64,000 nucleotides of DNA from a bacterium MS4. GTDB taxonomy: Bacteria > Bacillota > Clostridia > Oscillospirales > Acutalibacteraceae. Below the pieces are notes generated by a model, which was not told where the DNA came from, did not search any database, and worked only from the letters and a program-made list of their open reading frames with translations. Below are positions 24,374 through 32,269 of the stretch, in pieces (positions within the stretch are counted from its first letter, which is position 1; every line of letters begins with the position of its first letter). The position numbers and the translations under genes are program-made. The stretch lies in the NCBI GenBank assembly GCA_000752215.1, contig CCFG01000017.1, positions 186,001-250,000 of the forward strand, given 5' to 3'.

Positions 24374-25837
24374 TTATTTACTTTTGTTTAAAATGGAAAT
24401 ATCGACGCCTCTTTGCTTGAGCCACTTCGGTAGCAGCACGTTGTCAACTCTTTCGCTGACTTCCGGTGCTTTGTCAATCAGGAGCTTTGCAAGGGATTCG
24501 CTGACGTTCATGCCTCCCATTGCGCCGTCGAAGATGATGACCTTATCCGTTTCGGTAACGTTGTAAGCGAACTGCATCGCCTGCTCGGTGGATCTTGCGG
24601 TGACCGCATAGTCCATATAGCCGATATTCATGGAGTCGGTGTCGAACAGTTTCCCCTGTTCCTCGCCAACAACCACCGTGGGGATATTTTTGGAGAAGAA
24701 TTCCGACGGGTAACCGGTCCAGGCGTAGTTGTGCACGCACATTTTGATGGCCGGGTTCATCGGCGGCGTTTCCTCCAGTAGCGGCTGGCCGTTCCTGCGG
24801 TAGAACGCTTCGGTGTACCAGGTGTAAGGCGGGAGCGGGCTTTCCATATCATATAGGTCCGTGTTCGCGCCGGTAAAGTTGGCGTAGATCACGCCCGCGG
24901 AAAAGACGTACGGTACCGGGCAGGGGAAGTCGAGGACCGCGATGCACTTGTCAACTTCTCCGAACAGCGTCATGATCTTGCCGTACAGCTGGCAGCCGAC
25001 AAAGGTTGCCCGGTCGTTCAGCGCATAAAGATCGTTATCGCAATCCGCGCCGATGACGCCGTGAGGACCGCAGTTCAGGAAAGCCGCAAAGGCGAATTTG
25101 CTCTGAACGAATTTGGATTCAAAGATCGCACGGGCCGTGAAGTTTGCCGCGCGGGGACCGAGGTTCTGGTGATAGGTGCTGCGGGTCTCACAGCGGGCAT
25201 AGGACATGCCGAACGGCTTTACCGCTTTGTCTACCTGCCTGTGGAAATGCACCTCACGCACGTCGGTATGATGCGCGTGGATGATCCAGTCGGCATCGTA
25301 GACCTTCTTGATTCCGTAAAGGGTGCCGATCTCGGTCTCGATCGGAATGCCTTCGTCAATCGGGGCAACGCCGATCGCCTTGCCGTGATAATAAGTATCC
25401 AATCCGTACCGTTTGATATATTCCTCAGTCTCACGGAAACGCATGCCGACACCGGCACGCAGACGGATATCTTTACATCCGGTCCTCTTTTCCACAACAT
25501 CCCTGATTGCCTTTAAAAGCTCGGCGTACGGTTCGCCGCCGAACAGGGTAAAGCCGTGGTGGGAAGCCAGCACATTCACGGAATGCTCCGGCTTAATCAT
25601 GCTCATGTCGACTTTCATCAGGGCGTCTTCTGCCGCTTTGCGGACGTTCTTGATGGCGTCCGGTCCGCCCGGCAGCAGCACGGGAGGAAGGTCCGGGAAG
25701 AGTTCGCGCAGGTAGAGGGATACCATTCCCGGCATCTCGGAAACACGCGCTTTCACCAGCGAAGGGTCAATTCCGTACTGGGAAGGCTTCGGTAAAATCG
25801 GCTTAATGGGTTCATGCATCAATTCCGTGTAATTCAT
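24374..25837 (-). CDS. Unrecognised 487-aa protein of the catabolic operon; weak LarA resemblance
   Basis: I do not recognise this protein with confidence. It is soluble, 487 residues, with several conserved-looking His/Cys clusters: LASHHGFTLFGG (about 91), KKVYDADWIIHAHHTDVREV (about 180-200) followed by HFHRQ, FLNCGPHGVIGADCDND (about 265) and VVVGEEQGKLFDT. The order 'TH/HH motif, then G-x-P-I-x-x-E..., then DADWII-x8-H' weakly recalls LarA, the nickel-pincer lactate racemase (DUF2088), but the LarA core motif is not clear. Its ATG overlaps the stop of the ferredoxin gene (ATGA), so the two proteins are probably made in equal amounts and may be partners. It is a prime candidate for the novel ring-processing or racemising step. 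Confidence 0.6.
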   Translation of the reverse strand: MNYTELMHEPIKPILPKPSQYGIDPSLVKARVSEMPGMVSLYLRELFPDLPPVLLPGGPDAIKNVRKAAEDALMKVDMSMIKPEHSVNVLASHHGFTLFGGEPYAELLKAIRDVVEKRTGCKDIRLRAGVGMRFRETEEYIKRYGLDTYYHGKAIGVAPIDEGIPIETEIGTLYGIKKVYDADWIIHAHHTDVREVHFHRQVDKAVKPFGMSYARCETRSTYHQNLGPRAANFTARAIFESKFVQSKFAFAAFLNCGPHGVIGADCDNDLYALNDRATFVGCQLYGKIMTLFGEVDKCIAVLDFPCPVPYVFSAGVIYANFTGANTDLYDMESPLPPYTWYTEAFYRRNGQPLLEETPPMNPAIKMCVHNYAWTGYPSEFFSKNIPTVVVGEEQGKLFDTDSMNIGYMDYAVTARSTEQAMQFAYNVTETDKVIIFDGAMGGMNVSESLAKLLIDKAPEVSERVDNVLLPKWLKQRGVDISILNKSK

Positions 25838-26454
25838 TTCTTTTCCTCCCCTTTCGGATTTGTGTGCACAACGCGGTCCAGCAGTTGTTTATCCTCTTCG
25901 AAGTAGAACCCTCTCTTGTTGTACTTTTGTACAACATCTTCGGGAAGCGTCCATGCGGTAGGCGTTACACCGTACCACTGCCAGCCGTTTTCGTCACGCT
26001 TCAGCTTGATTCCCGCCGCCTGAATCAGACGGAGCAGCGGCTGAATGCACTCGATCGTGCAGCCGGTGCGGATTCCCGTTACGGAAGAAATTTGGTCCGG
26101 GGTTTTTGCTCCGGCCATAATCGCCGCGGCGACCTCCTCGGCGCGAACGCCTACGCAGTAGCAGATGACCTGCTCCGGGTTCAGATGCGCCTTTTCACAC
26201 AATTCGCGGATTTTTCTGGAATCGTATTGGGAAACGTCCACCCCGATGGTAAACGGTTTCTCCCTCTTCACCATTTTGATCGCGTGGAACGGGCAGCGGG
26301 ATTCACAGTTGGTACAGCCGCGGCACTCGTCCTCTTTTACTTTCGCTTTTCTATCGGTTACCGAAATGGCATAAACAGGACACACCTTTTCACACACCTT
26401 GCAGCCACGACATACGTCCTGCTGCACTTCGGCCAAAAGAGTCACTCTTTTCAT
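25834..26454 (-). CDS. 2x[4Fe-4S] ferredoxin fused to a BFD-like [2Fe-2S] domain
   Basis: A 206-residue protein. The N-terminal dicluster ferredoxin has CRGCKVCEKVCP and CRGCTNCESRCP (about 15-55). A middle domain carries the BFD pattern: ICYCVGVRAEEV, then TGCTIECIQP about 35 residues later, as in bacterioferritin-associated ferredoxins and amino-acid dehydrogenase accessory subunits. The C-terminus is unique to it. It should feed or drain electrons for a redox enzyme of the operon, most likely the unrecognised neighbour with which it is translationally coupled. Confidence 0.85.
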   Translation of the reverse strand: MKRVTLLAEVQQDVCRGCKVCEKVCPVYAISVTDRKAKVKEDECRGCTNCESRCPFHAIKMVKREKPFTIGVDVSQYDSRKIRELCEKAHLNPEQVICYCVGVRAEEVAAAIMAGAKTPDQISSVTGIRTGCTIECIQPLLRLIQAAGIKLKRDENGWQWYGVTPTAWTLPEDVVQKYNKRGFYFEEDKQLLDRVVHTNPKGEEKK

Positions 26455-26580
26455 CCGTTAAACCTCTCCTCTCCTGTTGCTGTTTTCTTGACTGCGGACC
26501 TTTTCAATACGGTTCTGTCTGGATTCATCCAATCAATTGCCTCCTTCTGGAAGTAGAGTACTTTTCTCCCTCATCTCCTT

Positions 26581-27594
26581 TTACCAGGTTTTCTGCTGGG
26601 AAAGTTCAAACGCTACGTCTATAATCATGTCCTCCTGTCCGCCGACCATTCCGCGGCGGCCCAGTTCAACAAGAATATCGCGGGGATTGAGATGAAATTT
26701 TTCTGCCGCCCTGTAAGTATGGAGCAGGAAGCTGGAGTAAACACCCGCATATCCGAGCATCAGGGAAGCCGTGTTGACGACCTGGGGGCGCTGCATAATC
26801 GGCTCGACAATCTCCTCGGCGACGTCCATAATGCCGTACAGGTCAACGCCGGTATCGTATCCAAGGCGGTCAAGCACCGCACAGAGGACCTCGTTCTGCG
26901 TATTTCCGGCGCCCGCACCCAGCCCGCGGCAGGTGACGTCGATATAGGAAGCGCCTTCCTCGACAGCCGCAACGGAGTTTGCGATGGAAAGGCCAAGGTT
27001 GTTGTGGGAATGGAAGCCGACCGGAATTCCAATGGAATTTTTCAGCGCGCTGATTCTTGCGCGGACGTCGTCCGGCACCATATGTCCGGCGGAATCCGCA
27101 AGATTGATGTAGTCCGCTCCGCATTCCTCAAAAATCTTTGCCTGCTCGACGATTTTTTCCGGAGAAGCCATGTGGGACATCATCAAAAAGCCCACCGCCG
27201 TCATACCGATGCTTTTCGCGTATTTGATATGCTGAATGGCGATATCCGCCTCGGTTACATGGGTCGCGACACGGACAGCCTGTGCCCCGTTGTTCTTTGC
27301 TTCCTGAAGGTCCTCAATGGTTCCGATGCCGGGAAGCAGCAAAACAGTCAGTTTTGCGTTTTTCACCACTTTGCTCGCGGCGCTGAGAAGCTCCATCTCC
27401 GGGACCTTGGACATCCCGTAATTGATGGAAGAACCCGCGATGCCGTCGCCGTGGCTCAGTTCGATCAGGCTGACGCCTACCTTATCCAGTCCTCCGGCGA
27501 TTGCGGTGGCCTGTTCTACCGTAAAGCTGTGGCTGACTGCATGGCTTCCGTCACGCAGTGTAGTATCTACAATCTTAATTTTCCTTTTTTCCAT
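26581..27594 (-). CDS. 4-hydroxy-2-oxovalerate aldolase
   Basis: A 337-residue HMGL-like TIM-barrel aldolase (MhpE/DmpG type). The metal and catalytic motifs are DTTLRDGSHAVSH at the start and GFHSHNNLGLS in the middle, with the C-terminal dimer/communication domain present (VELGRRGMVGGQEDM). It cleaves 4-hydroxy-2-oxopentanoate to pyruvate and acetaldehyde and channels acetaldehyde to the acylating dehydrogenase encoded 5 bases upstream. Normal length. Confidence 0.94.
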   Translation of the reverse strand: MEKRKIKIVDTTLRDGSHAVSHSFTVEQATAIAGGLDKVGVSLIELSHGDGIAGSSINYGMSKVPEMELLSAASKVVKNAKLTVLLLPGIGTIEDLQEAKNNGAQAVRVATHVTEADIAIQHIKYAKSIGMTAVGFLMMSHMASPEKIVEQAKIFEECGADYINLADSAGHMVPDDVRARISALKNSIGIPVGFHSHNNLGLSIANSVAAVEEGASYIDVTCRGLGAGAGNTQNEVLCAVLDRLGYDTGVDLYGIMDVAEEIVEPIMQRPQVVNTASLMLGYAGVYSSFLLHTYRAAEKFHLNPRDILVELGRRGMVGGQEDMIIDVAFELSQQKTW

Positions 27595-27599
27595 AGCGG

Positions 27600-28469
27600 T
27601 TAGTCCTCCCTGCTCAGCAGATTTTCTGCAACTTTTTCTGCAACGGCGGTTGCCGCCTGATTGATAATGTCGAGATTTCCGGAGTATTTCGGCAAAAAGT
27701 CGCCAGCGCCCTCAACCTGTACAATCACGGTAACCTTGTTCCCGTCGATCACTGGAGGAACCCGAAGCTGATAGCCCGGCACATAGGCCTGAACCTTTTC
27801 CACATATTCGTACACGGATTCAATGATCTTTTTTTCATCGGGATTCTTCACGATGGAATAAATGGTGTTCGTCATCATCAGGGGCGGATCCGCGGGGTTC
27901 AGAACGATAATCGCCTTGGCTTTGTCCGCGCCGCCGACGATTTCAAGCGCTTTTCTCGTCGTCTCTGTGAACTCATCAATGTTTGCACGGGTTCCGGGGC
28001 CCGCGCTCTTGGAAGAAAGGCACGCGACGATCTCCGTGTAGGAGGAATCCGCTGCCTTATCGATGGCATAGGCGATCGGAATCGTCGCCTGACCGCCGCA
28101 GGTCACCATGTTGAAGTTATCGACATGGGCAAGATGGTCCAGGTTGACACAGGGAACCACATAGGGTCCCACCGCGGCCGGGGTCATATCCATGACGATC
28201 TTTCCGGCGGCCTTCAGGATCGGCGCGTTATGTAAATGCGCTTTTGCGCTTGTTGCGTCAAATACGATTTTGATATCCGGGTCCGCGGCGACCGCGTCAA
28301 CGCCGTTCAGCGATGTTTTAAAGCCCAGCCCCGCGGCTCTTTTAATACCCTCGGACTCGACGATGCCGGCCATCATATGCATCTGCAGATGTTTGCTCTT
28401 CATAACCTTATACATCAGGTCGGACCCGATGTTGCCGGGGCCAATGATGCCTACCTTAATTTTCTCCAT
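27600..28469 (-). CDS. Acetaldehyde dehydrogenase (acylating), MhpF/DmpF type
   Basis: A 289-residue NAD-dependent enzyme that turns acetaldehyde plus CoA into acetyl-CoA. The Rossmann loop is [14 protein letters not shown], and the catalytic Cys lies in [10 protein letters not shown]. Family members form a tight bifunctional complex with the aldolase, which is encoded next to it here. Unlike the microcompartment dehydrogenases further right, it has no encapsulation peptide, so it acts in the cytosol. Confidence 0.94.
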   Translation of the reverse strand: MEKIKVGIIGPGNIGSDLMYKVMKSKHLQMHMMAGIVESEGIKRAAGLGFKTSLNGVDAVAADPDIKIVFDATSAKAHLHNAPILKAAGKIVMDMTPAAVGPYVVPCVNLDHLAHVDNFNMVTCGGQATIPIAYAIDKAADSSYTEIVACLSSKSAGPGTRANIDEFTETTRKALEIVGGADKAKAIIVLNPADPPLMMTNTIYSIVKNPDEKKIIESVYEYVEKVQAYVPGYQLRVPPVIDGNKVTVIVQVEGAGDFLPKYSGNLDIINQAATAVAEKVAENLLSRED

Positions 28470-28490
28470 TTTGATTTCCTTTCAAGAATG

Positions 28491-29264
28491 TTATTTGAAT
28501 TTGGCTGTCACACTGCCCATGCCGTAAAAGCTCACAGTAAAGCTGTCGCCTTTTGCAGCCGGTTGTGCGGCGGTCAATGCACCCGCCATTACAATATTTC
28601 CTTCTTTCAGTTCAATGTCGAAAGCAGAGAGTTTATTCGCCAGCCAGGCGACGGAGGCCGCGGGGTTGCCCAGGACCTCGGCACAGGTGCCGCTGTTCAC
28701 AAGCTCGCCGTTCTTTTCGAGCGTCATTCCGGTCAGGCGCATATCCACATCGGCAATGGGAGTCATGCGGCCGCCGATGATGAATCTTGCGCTGGAACCA
28801 TTGTCCGCAATGGTATCCGGAAGGGTAATCTTCCAGTCCTTGATTCGGCTGTCTACAATTTCAATCGCAGGAACCACATACTCCGTGGCATTGTATACGT
28901 CGGCAACGGTCACGCCGGGTCCGCGTAAAGTCTTTTTCAGACAGAAAGCAAGCTCGCCCTCGACCTTAGGCTGGATCAGCTCGTCAATGGAACAGGCTTC
29001 GCCCTCCAACACCAGCATTTTGTCGGTCAGATGGCCGTAATCCGGCTCGTTCACATGCAGAAGATTCTGCATGCCCTTGCTGGTAAGACCGATTTTCATA
29101 CCGATAATTTTTTCGCCCGCTCCAACCTTTTTTGCTACATTTTCGAGCTGAACGGCATAGGCATCTTCGACGGTCATATCGGGATTGGACGCTGTGGGCA
29201 TCGTAATCTGGCGGCATTCTTTCTCTGCTTCCAATAAGTCCTGAGCAATTTTCTTGCGGTCCAT
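28491..29264 (-). CDS. 2-oxopent-4-enoate hydratase / 4-oxalocrotonate decarboxylase family
   Basis: A 257-residue FAH-fold protein. The motif PKVEGELAFCLKKTL and the preceding IGMKIGLTSKGMQ are diagnostic of the MhpD/DmpE/DmpH group. It either hydrates 2-hydroxypenta-2,4-dienoate to 4-hydroxy-2-oxovalerate or decarboxylates 4-oxalocrotonate. With the two following genes it completes a route from a five- or six-carbon dienoate to pyruvate and acetyl-CoA. Only one member of the group is present, so hydratase is the simpler reading. Confidence 0.88.
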   Translation of the reverse strand: MDRKKIAQDLLEAEKECRQITMPTASNPDMTVEDAYAVQLENVAKKVGAGEKIIGMKIGLTSKGMQNLLHVNEPDYGHLTDKMLVLEGEACSIDELIQPKVEGELAFCLKKTLRGPGVTVADVYNATEYVVPAIEIVDSRIKDWKITLPDTIADNGSSARFIIGGRMTPIADVDMRLTGMTLEKNGELVNSGTCAEVLGNPAASVAWLANKLSAFDIELKEGNIVMAGALTAAQPAAKGDSFTVSFYGMGSVTAKFK

Positions 29265-29279
29265 AAATCTTACTCCTTT

Positions 29280-30194
29280 TTATGAATGATGATCGAATCC
29301 GTGGTGTTCATGGTGGAAAGGCTTTTTCATCAGCTTTTCCGCTAGCACCGCGGCGATTTTCTGAGCGGTTTCCTCTTTTCCGTCATGGTTTTTCAGGCAT
29401 TCCAGCAATACGCCCGCCGCCAGCCGGACCTCGTCGTTCGGCCCGGGGAAGGACACCAGCATGGACGGCCCGACCGTTCCGACGGCAATACGCACCCCGT
29501 CCTTGACGTGGCGCCCGGTTCCCTGCTGAAATTTCACAATATAGGGCGTTGCCGCCTGCGGGTCGATTCTGAGCATGCTCTCGACCGATTTATCCTTATC
29601 CTCGGCACCGACCCCTCCGGTGGTGATAATCAGCCCGAACGCGCGCGAGACCGCATCGGACAGCTTATATTCCATGTCGTCCAGATCGTCTTCAATCACA
29701 TCCCCGACGGTCACCTGGTAGCCCTCGGACTCCAGAAGTTCTTTCAGATAGGGGGTGTTCGTATCTTCAATCAGGTTCTGCTTCAGTTCGAAGCCGGTCG
29801 GGAAGATAATTGCCCGTTTGGCAATACGCTCCCTCATTTCATCCACCATTCGGTCGACCTTCCGGCTCATTCTCGTGGGATTCTCCCCTTCCAGACAGAT
29901 CAGTCCCAGAATTCCGTTGGAATGGATGCAGGAATCTTCGGTCAGATGCACGCCGTCCAGCTTCGTAAGCGCTTCCAGCAGCGCGCGCTCCTTTCCCACA
30001 ATATTCTCAGTAGGAATATCGTTTTCCATAATGTCCAGAGTAATATGGTCAGGGCGCACGTCGACCACCAGCACCTTGCTGCTTTCCAGCCCAAGCACAT
30101 CCGCCACGGTCTGGGCGAGCAAGGTCAAATTCACATGATCGAGCTTGATGTGGTTGACCCAGAGCTCCGTCTTTTCCAGCAGGTTCAGACCCAT
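29280..30194 (-). CDS. CinA/MoaB-like (molybdopterin-binding fold) protein
   Basis: A 304-residue protein. The C-terminal half holds the MoaB/Mog fold with LIITTGGVGAEDKD, the loop that binds molybdopterin or, in CinA (COG1058), acts on ADP-ribose/pyridine nucleotides. The N-terminal ~140 residues (with DHITLDIMENDIPTE) are not familiar. The protein ends in a His-rich tail (HHEHHGFDHH) that could bind metal, for example nickel. It sits between the NadC-like gene and the hydratase; a role in making or handling a nucleotide-type cofactor is inferred. Confidence 0.7.
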   Translation of the reverse strand: MGLNLLEKTELWVNHIKLDHVNLTLLAQTVADVLGLESSKVLVVDVRPDHITLDIMENDIPTENIVGKERALLEALTKLDGVHLTEDSCIHSNGILGLICLEGENPTRMSRKVDRMVDEMRERIAKRAIIFPTGFELKQNLIEDTNTPYLKELLESEGYQVTVGDVIEDDLDDMEYKLSDAVSRAFGLIITTGGVGAEDKDKSVESMLRIDPQAATPYIVKFQQGTGRHVKDGVRIAVGTVGPSMLVSFPGPNDEVRLAAGVLLECLKNHDGKEETAQKIAAVLAEKLMKKPFHHEHHGFDHHS

Positions 30195-30215
30195 CTTCAG
30201 AATCCTCTTTCCGTC

Positions 30216-31022
30216 TCAATTTTTTTGCAGCTCAACATCCATCTTGATATCCAGAAGCGGAGCGTCAACAATTTCTTTCCCAATGCACAGCATATCTATT
30301 CCGTAATCAATGAATTTCGGAATATCCTCCAGCTTGACTCCGCCCGCGAAAGCAATCTGAAGCTTTCCGCTCATTCCCATTTGCTCAATCTTTTTGGTAC
30401 AGCGGACCACATCCTCCAGATTACCCGTGTCTACCATCAGGATGCTGCAGCCGTTTTCCACTGCCTGCTTTGTTTCTTCTTCAATGGAATTTTCTTTGCC
30501 CTTTATCTGAATCACCTTCGCCAGATCCCCGCAGCCGCGCACGCTTTCCAGTGCGGCGGGGATAGAGCCGAGCATGCGGATATAGTTTTTATCGAGATAG
30601 ACCATCGGCGTACTGCTGATGCGAAAGGAAGCTCCGCCCGCGACAATCGCCTGACGCACACCGTTCTTAATGGCAGGAGGCATCTTCTTCCACGAGCCGG
30701 AAACAATCCGTATTTTCCCCTGCGCAAGCCGGACGGCTTTCTGAGAAGCCGTAGCGATACCGGAAAACTTAGAGAGCGTTCCAATCACCCTTTCTTCCGC
30801 CATTGCCATTATTTTCGGGGCAGCGATCACTTCGCCGATCGGTTCTCCCGCCTTTACGCTGTCCCTCTCGTGCAGAAACAGTCTGAGCTTCGCGCCGATC
30901 TCCCCGGTCAGCCGCTGTGCCTCCTCCGTGCCGGACAGGCATCCGTCGCGCTCGGGAATCAGCAGAGCGCGAAACTCTTTGTCGGCAATTCCTTTGAATA
31001 TCGTATCCCGGATATCTTCCAT
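30216..31022 (-). CDS. NadC/ModD-like phosphoribosyltransferase-fold protein, active site divergent
   Basis: A 268-residue protein with the two-domain quinolinate phosphoribosyltransferase fold: an N-terminal sandwich with KAGEPIGEV, the core TLSKFSGIAT, and a barrel ending GGVKLEDIPKF. The canonical NadC residues are largely changed. The TRKT-PG stretch reads SGSWKKMPPA, GGG-x2-HR is GGASFRIS, and KDNH is DKNYI. It is therefore unlikely to make NaMN from quinolinate, and resembles ModD-type homologues of unknown function. It is the first gene of the operon behind the IclR-type palindromes. ATG 31022 follows GGAGG. Confidence 0.75.
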   Translation of the reverse strand: MEDIRDTIFKGIADKEFRALLIPERDGCLSGTEEAQRLTGEIGAKLRLFLHERDSVKAGEPIGEVIAAPKIMAMAEERVIGTLSKFSGIATASQKAVRLAQGKIRIVSGSWKKMPPAIKNGVRQAIVAGGASFRISSTPMVYLDKNYIRMLGSIPAALESVRGCGDLAKVIQIKGKENSIEEETKQAVENGCSILMVDTGNLEDVVRCTKKIEQMGMSGKLQIAFAGGVKLEDIPKFIDYGIDMLCIGKEIVDAPLLDIKMDVELQKN

Positions 31023-31042
31023 ACTTTCCTCCACGTTCGTTA

Positions 31043-31107
31043 TTAACGAACAGCGTTCATAATTATGAATTTAAGAATAGCATTCGCTGTTAACGAACGC
31101 CGTTCAT
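31043..31107. promoter_or_regulatory. Paired palindromic operators, probably for the IclR regulator
   Basis: The 18-base element TTAACGAAC-(AG/GC)-CGTTCAT occurs at 31043-31060 and again, in the same orientation, at 31090-31107. Each contains the inverted repeat GAAC...GTTC, and the first extends into a larger palindrome GTTCGTTA-T-TAACGAAC (31036-31052). They lie between the IclR gene and the operon's first gene. Spacing of 47 bases (about 4.5 helical turns) suits cooperative dimers. Confidence 0.75.
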
Positions 31108-31136
31108 TATATTTCTCAGAAAAATTTCATGCCGAG

Positions 31137-31907
31137 CTATTTATATCCCAGCCTTTGTGAAATCTGCAGTGCGCAGCCCTGCACATCCTTTGCAATGGAG
31201 GCGATATTTTCCATCGGCAGCCTTGCCGTAGGGGCAGATACACTGATCGCCGCAACCGGCTGGTTTAAATGATTGAAAATAGGAGCAGCCACGCAGCGCA
31301 GGCCCGTTTCGATTTCCTCGTTGTCGATCGCGTAACCGCAGGCGCGCACATGATTCATTTCCTGGCTCAAATCGTCCAGACAGGTAAGAGTATGCTCGGT
31401 ATACTGCTCAAGATTCCCTTTCACAAACAGATGCCTGAGCGCCTCGTCGCCTAAAAACGCAAGGATCGCTTTTCCCACACCCGTGCAGTGCATCGGGGCC
31501 CGTTTACCCGTCTGAGAATAAACGATCATGGCACCGGGAGCGTCCACTTTATCAATATAGACGATTTCGTCCCCATAATGGGCGGCCAAATGGACCGTAG
31601 CGTTGTGCTTGCTGACCAGCTCTTCACAAAACGGCTTTGCTTCGTTGCGCAAATCCATGCGCTTATATACCAGACTGCCCAGTTCGAAAAGCTTTATGCC
31701 CAAACGATACCGTTTTGTCTGTACATTCTGTTCCAGATACCCTTTGCTGACCAATGTATTCACAAGCCCGTAAACGGTACTCTTGCTTAATTTCATCTGA
31801 TCAGAAATTTCGGAAATTCCAAGCTCAACCAATTGTCCTTCAAAGCACTCCAGAATATCCAGCGCACGGACAACAGACTGTACAAAAACACCCGTTTCGC
31901 CTGTCAT
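31137..31907 (-). CDS. IclR family transcriptional regulator
   Basis: A 256-residue regulator. The N-terminal winged helix reads SVVRALDILECFEGQLVEL then EISDQMKLSKSTVYGLVNTL; the C-terminal GAF-like effector domain contains PMHCTGVGKAILAFL and the terminal GYAIDNEEIETGLRCVAAPI, both family hallmarks. IclR proteins commonly control aromatic-compound catabolism by binding a pathway metabolite. It is encoded on the same strand, just upstream of the operators and operon. AAAGGG ribosome site. Confidence 0.94.
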   Translation of the reverse strand: MTGETGVFVQSVVRALDILECFEGQLVELGISEISDQMKLSKSTVYGLVNTLVSKGYLEQNVQTKRYRLGIKLFELGSLVYKRMDLRNEAKPFCEELVSKHNATVHLAAHYGDEIVYIDKVDAPGAMIVYSQTGKRAPMHCTGVGKAILAFLGDEALRHLFVKGNLEQYTEHTLTCLDDLSQEMNHVRACGYAIDNEEIETGLRCVAAPIFNHLNQPVAAISVSAPTARLPMENIASIAKDVQGCALQISQRLGYK

Positions 31908-32269
31908 TGCAAAAATCCCTTTCTGTAAAACGTCAAAAGCGTAAGTATTGTATGTTAAAAAATAAATTTCAAACAGCTATATTTTAGAATATGATTCAGG
32001 AAAAGTCAATCGAATTCTATAATACGGAATCAATTTCGTCAATAGCGAAACAATACCCTCTGCTGTTTTGTTTAAAACCAACAAAACACTTCCAGATATT
32101 TTGTTCTGATAAAGAAACCATTATGATATCAACTGAAATAATAAACTATTCGTATATTCAAATATAATAATACTTTTTGTTATATAAAACAAAGCAGTAG
32201 CGAGTCCATCTTTTCTATTTACACAGAGAGGGAGCCGGTTCCATGGGAACCGGCTCCCTCTGATATCAT
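31908..32269. other. A+T-rich intergenic region, no gene seen
   Basis: This 362-base stretch is much more A+T-rich than its surroundings and contains the hairpin at 32227-32261 but no credible coding frame. It should contain the promoter of the IclR gene (minus strand); no clear -35/-10 pair was singled out. Confidence 0.6.
32227..32261 (-). terminator. Hairpin after the chemoreceptor gene
   Basis: A perfect 16-bp G+C-rich inverted repeat with an ATG loop, 9 bases past the stop codon of the chemoreceptor. The minus-strand T-run is weak. Confidence 0.7.

Noticed and set aside
30216-31022. Annotation as NAD-biosynthetic NadC
   Set aside because: Key catalytic stretches of quinolinate phosphoribosyltransferase are altered, and no nadA or nadB is adjacent.
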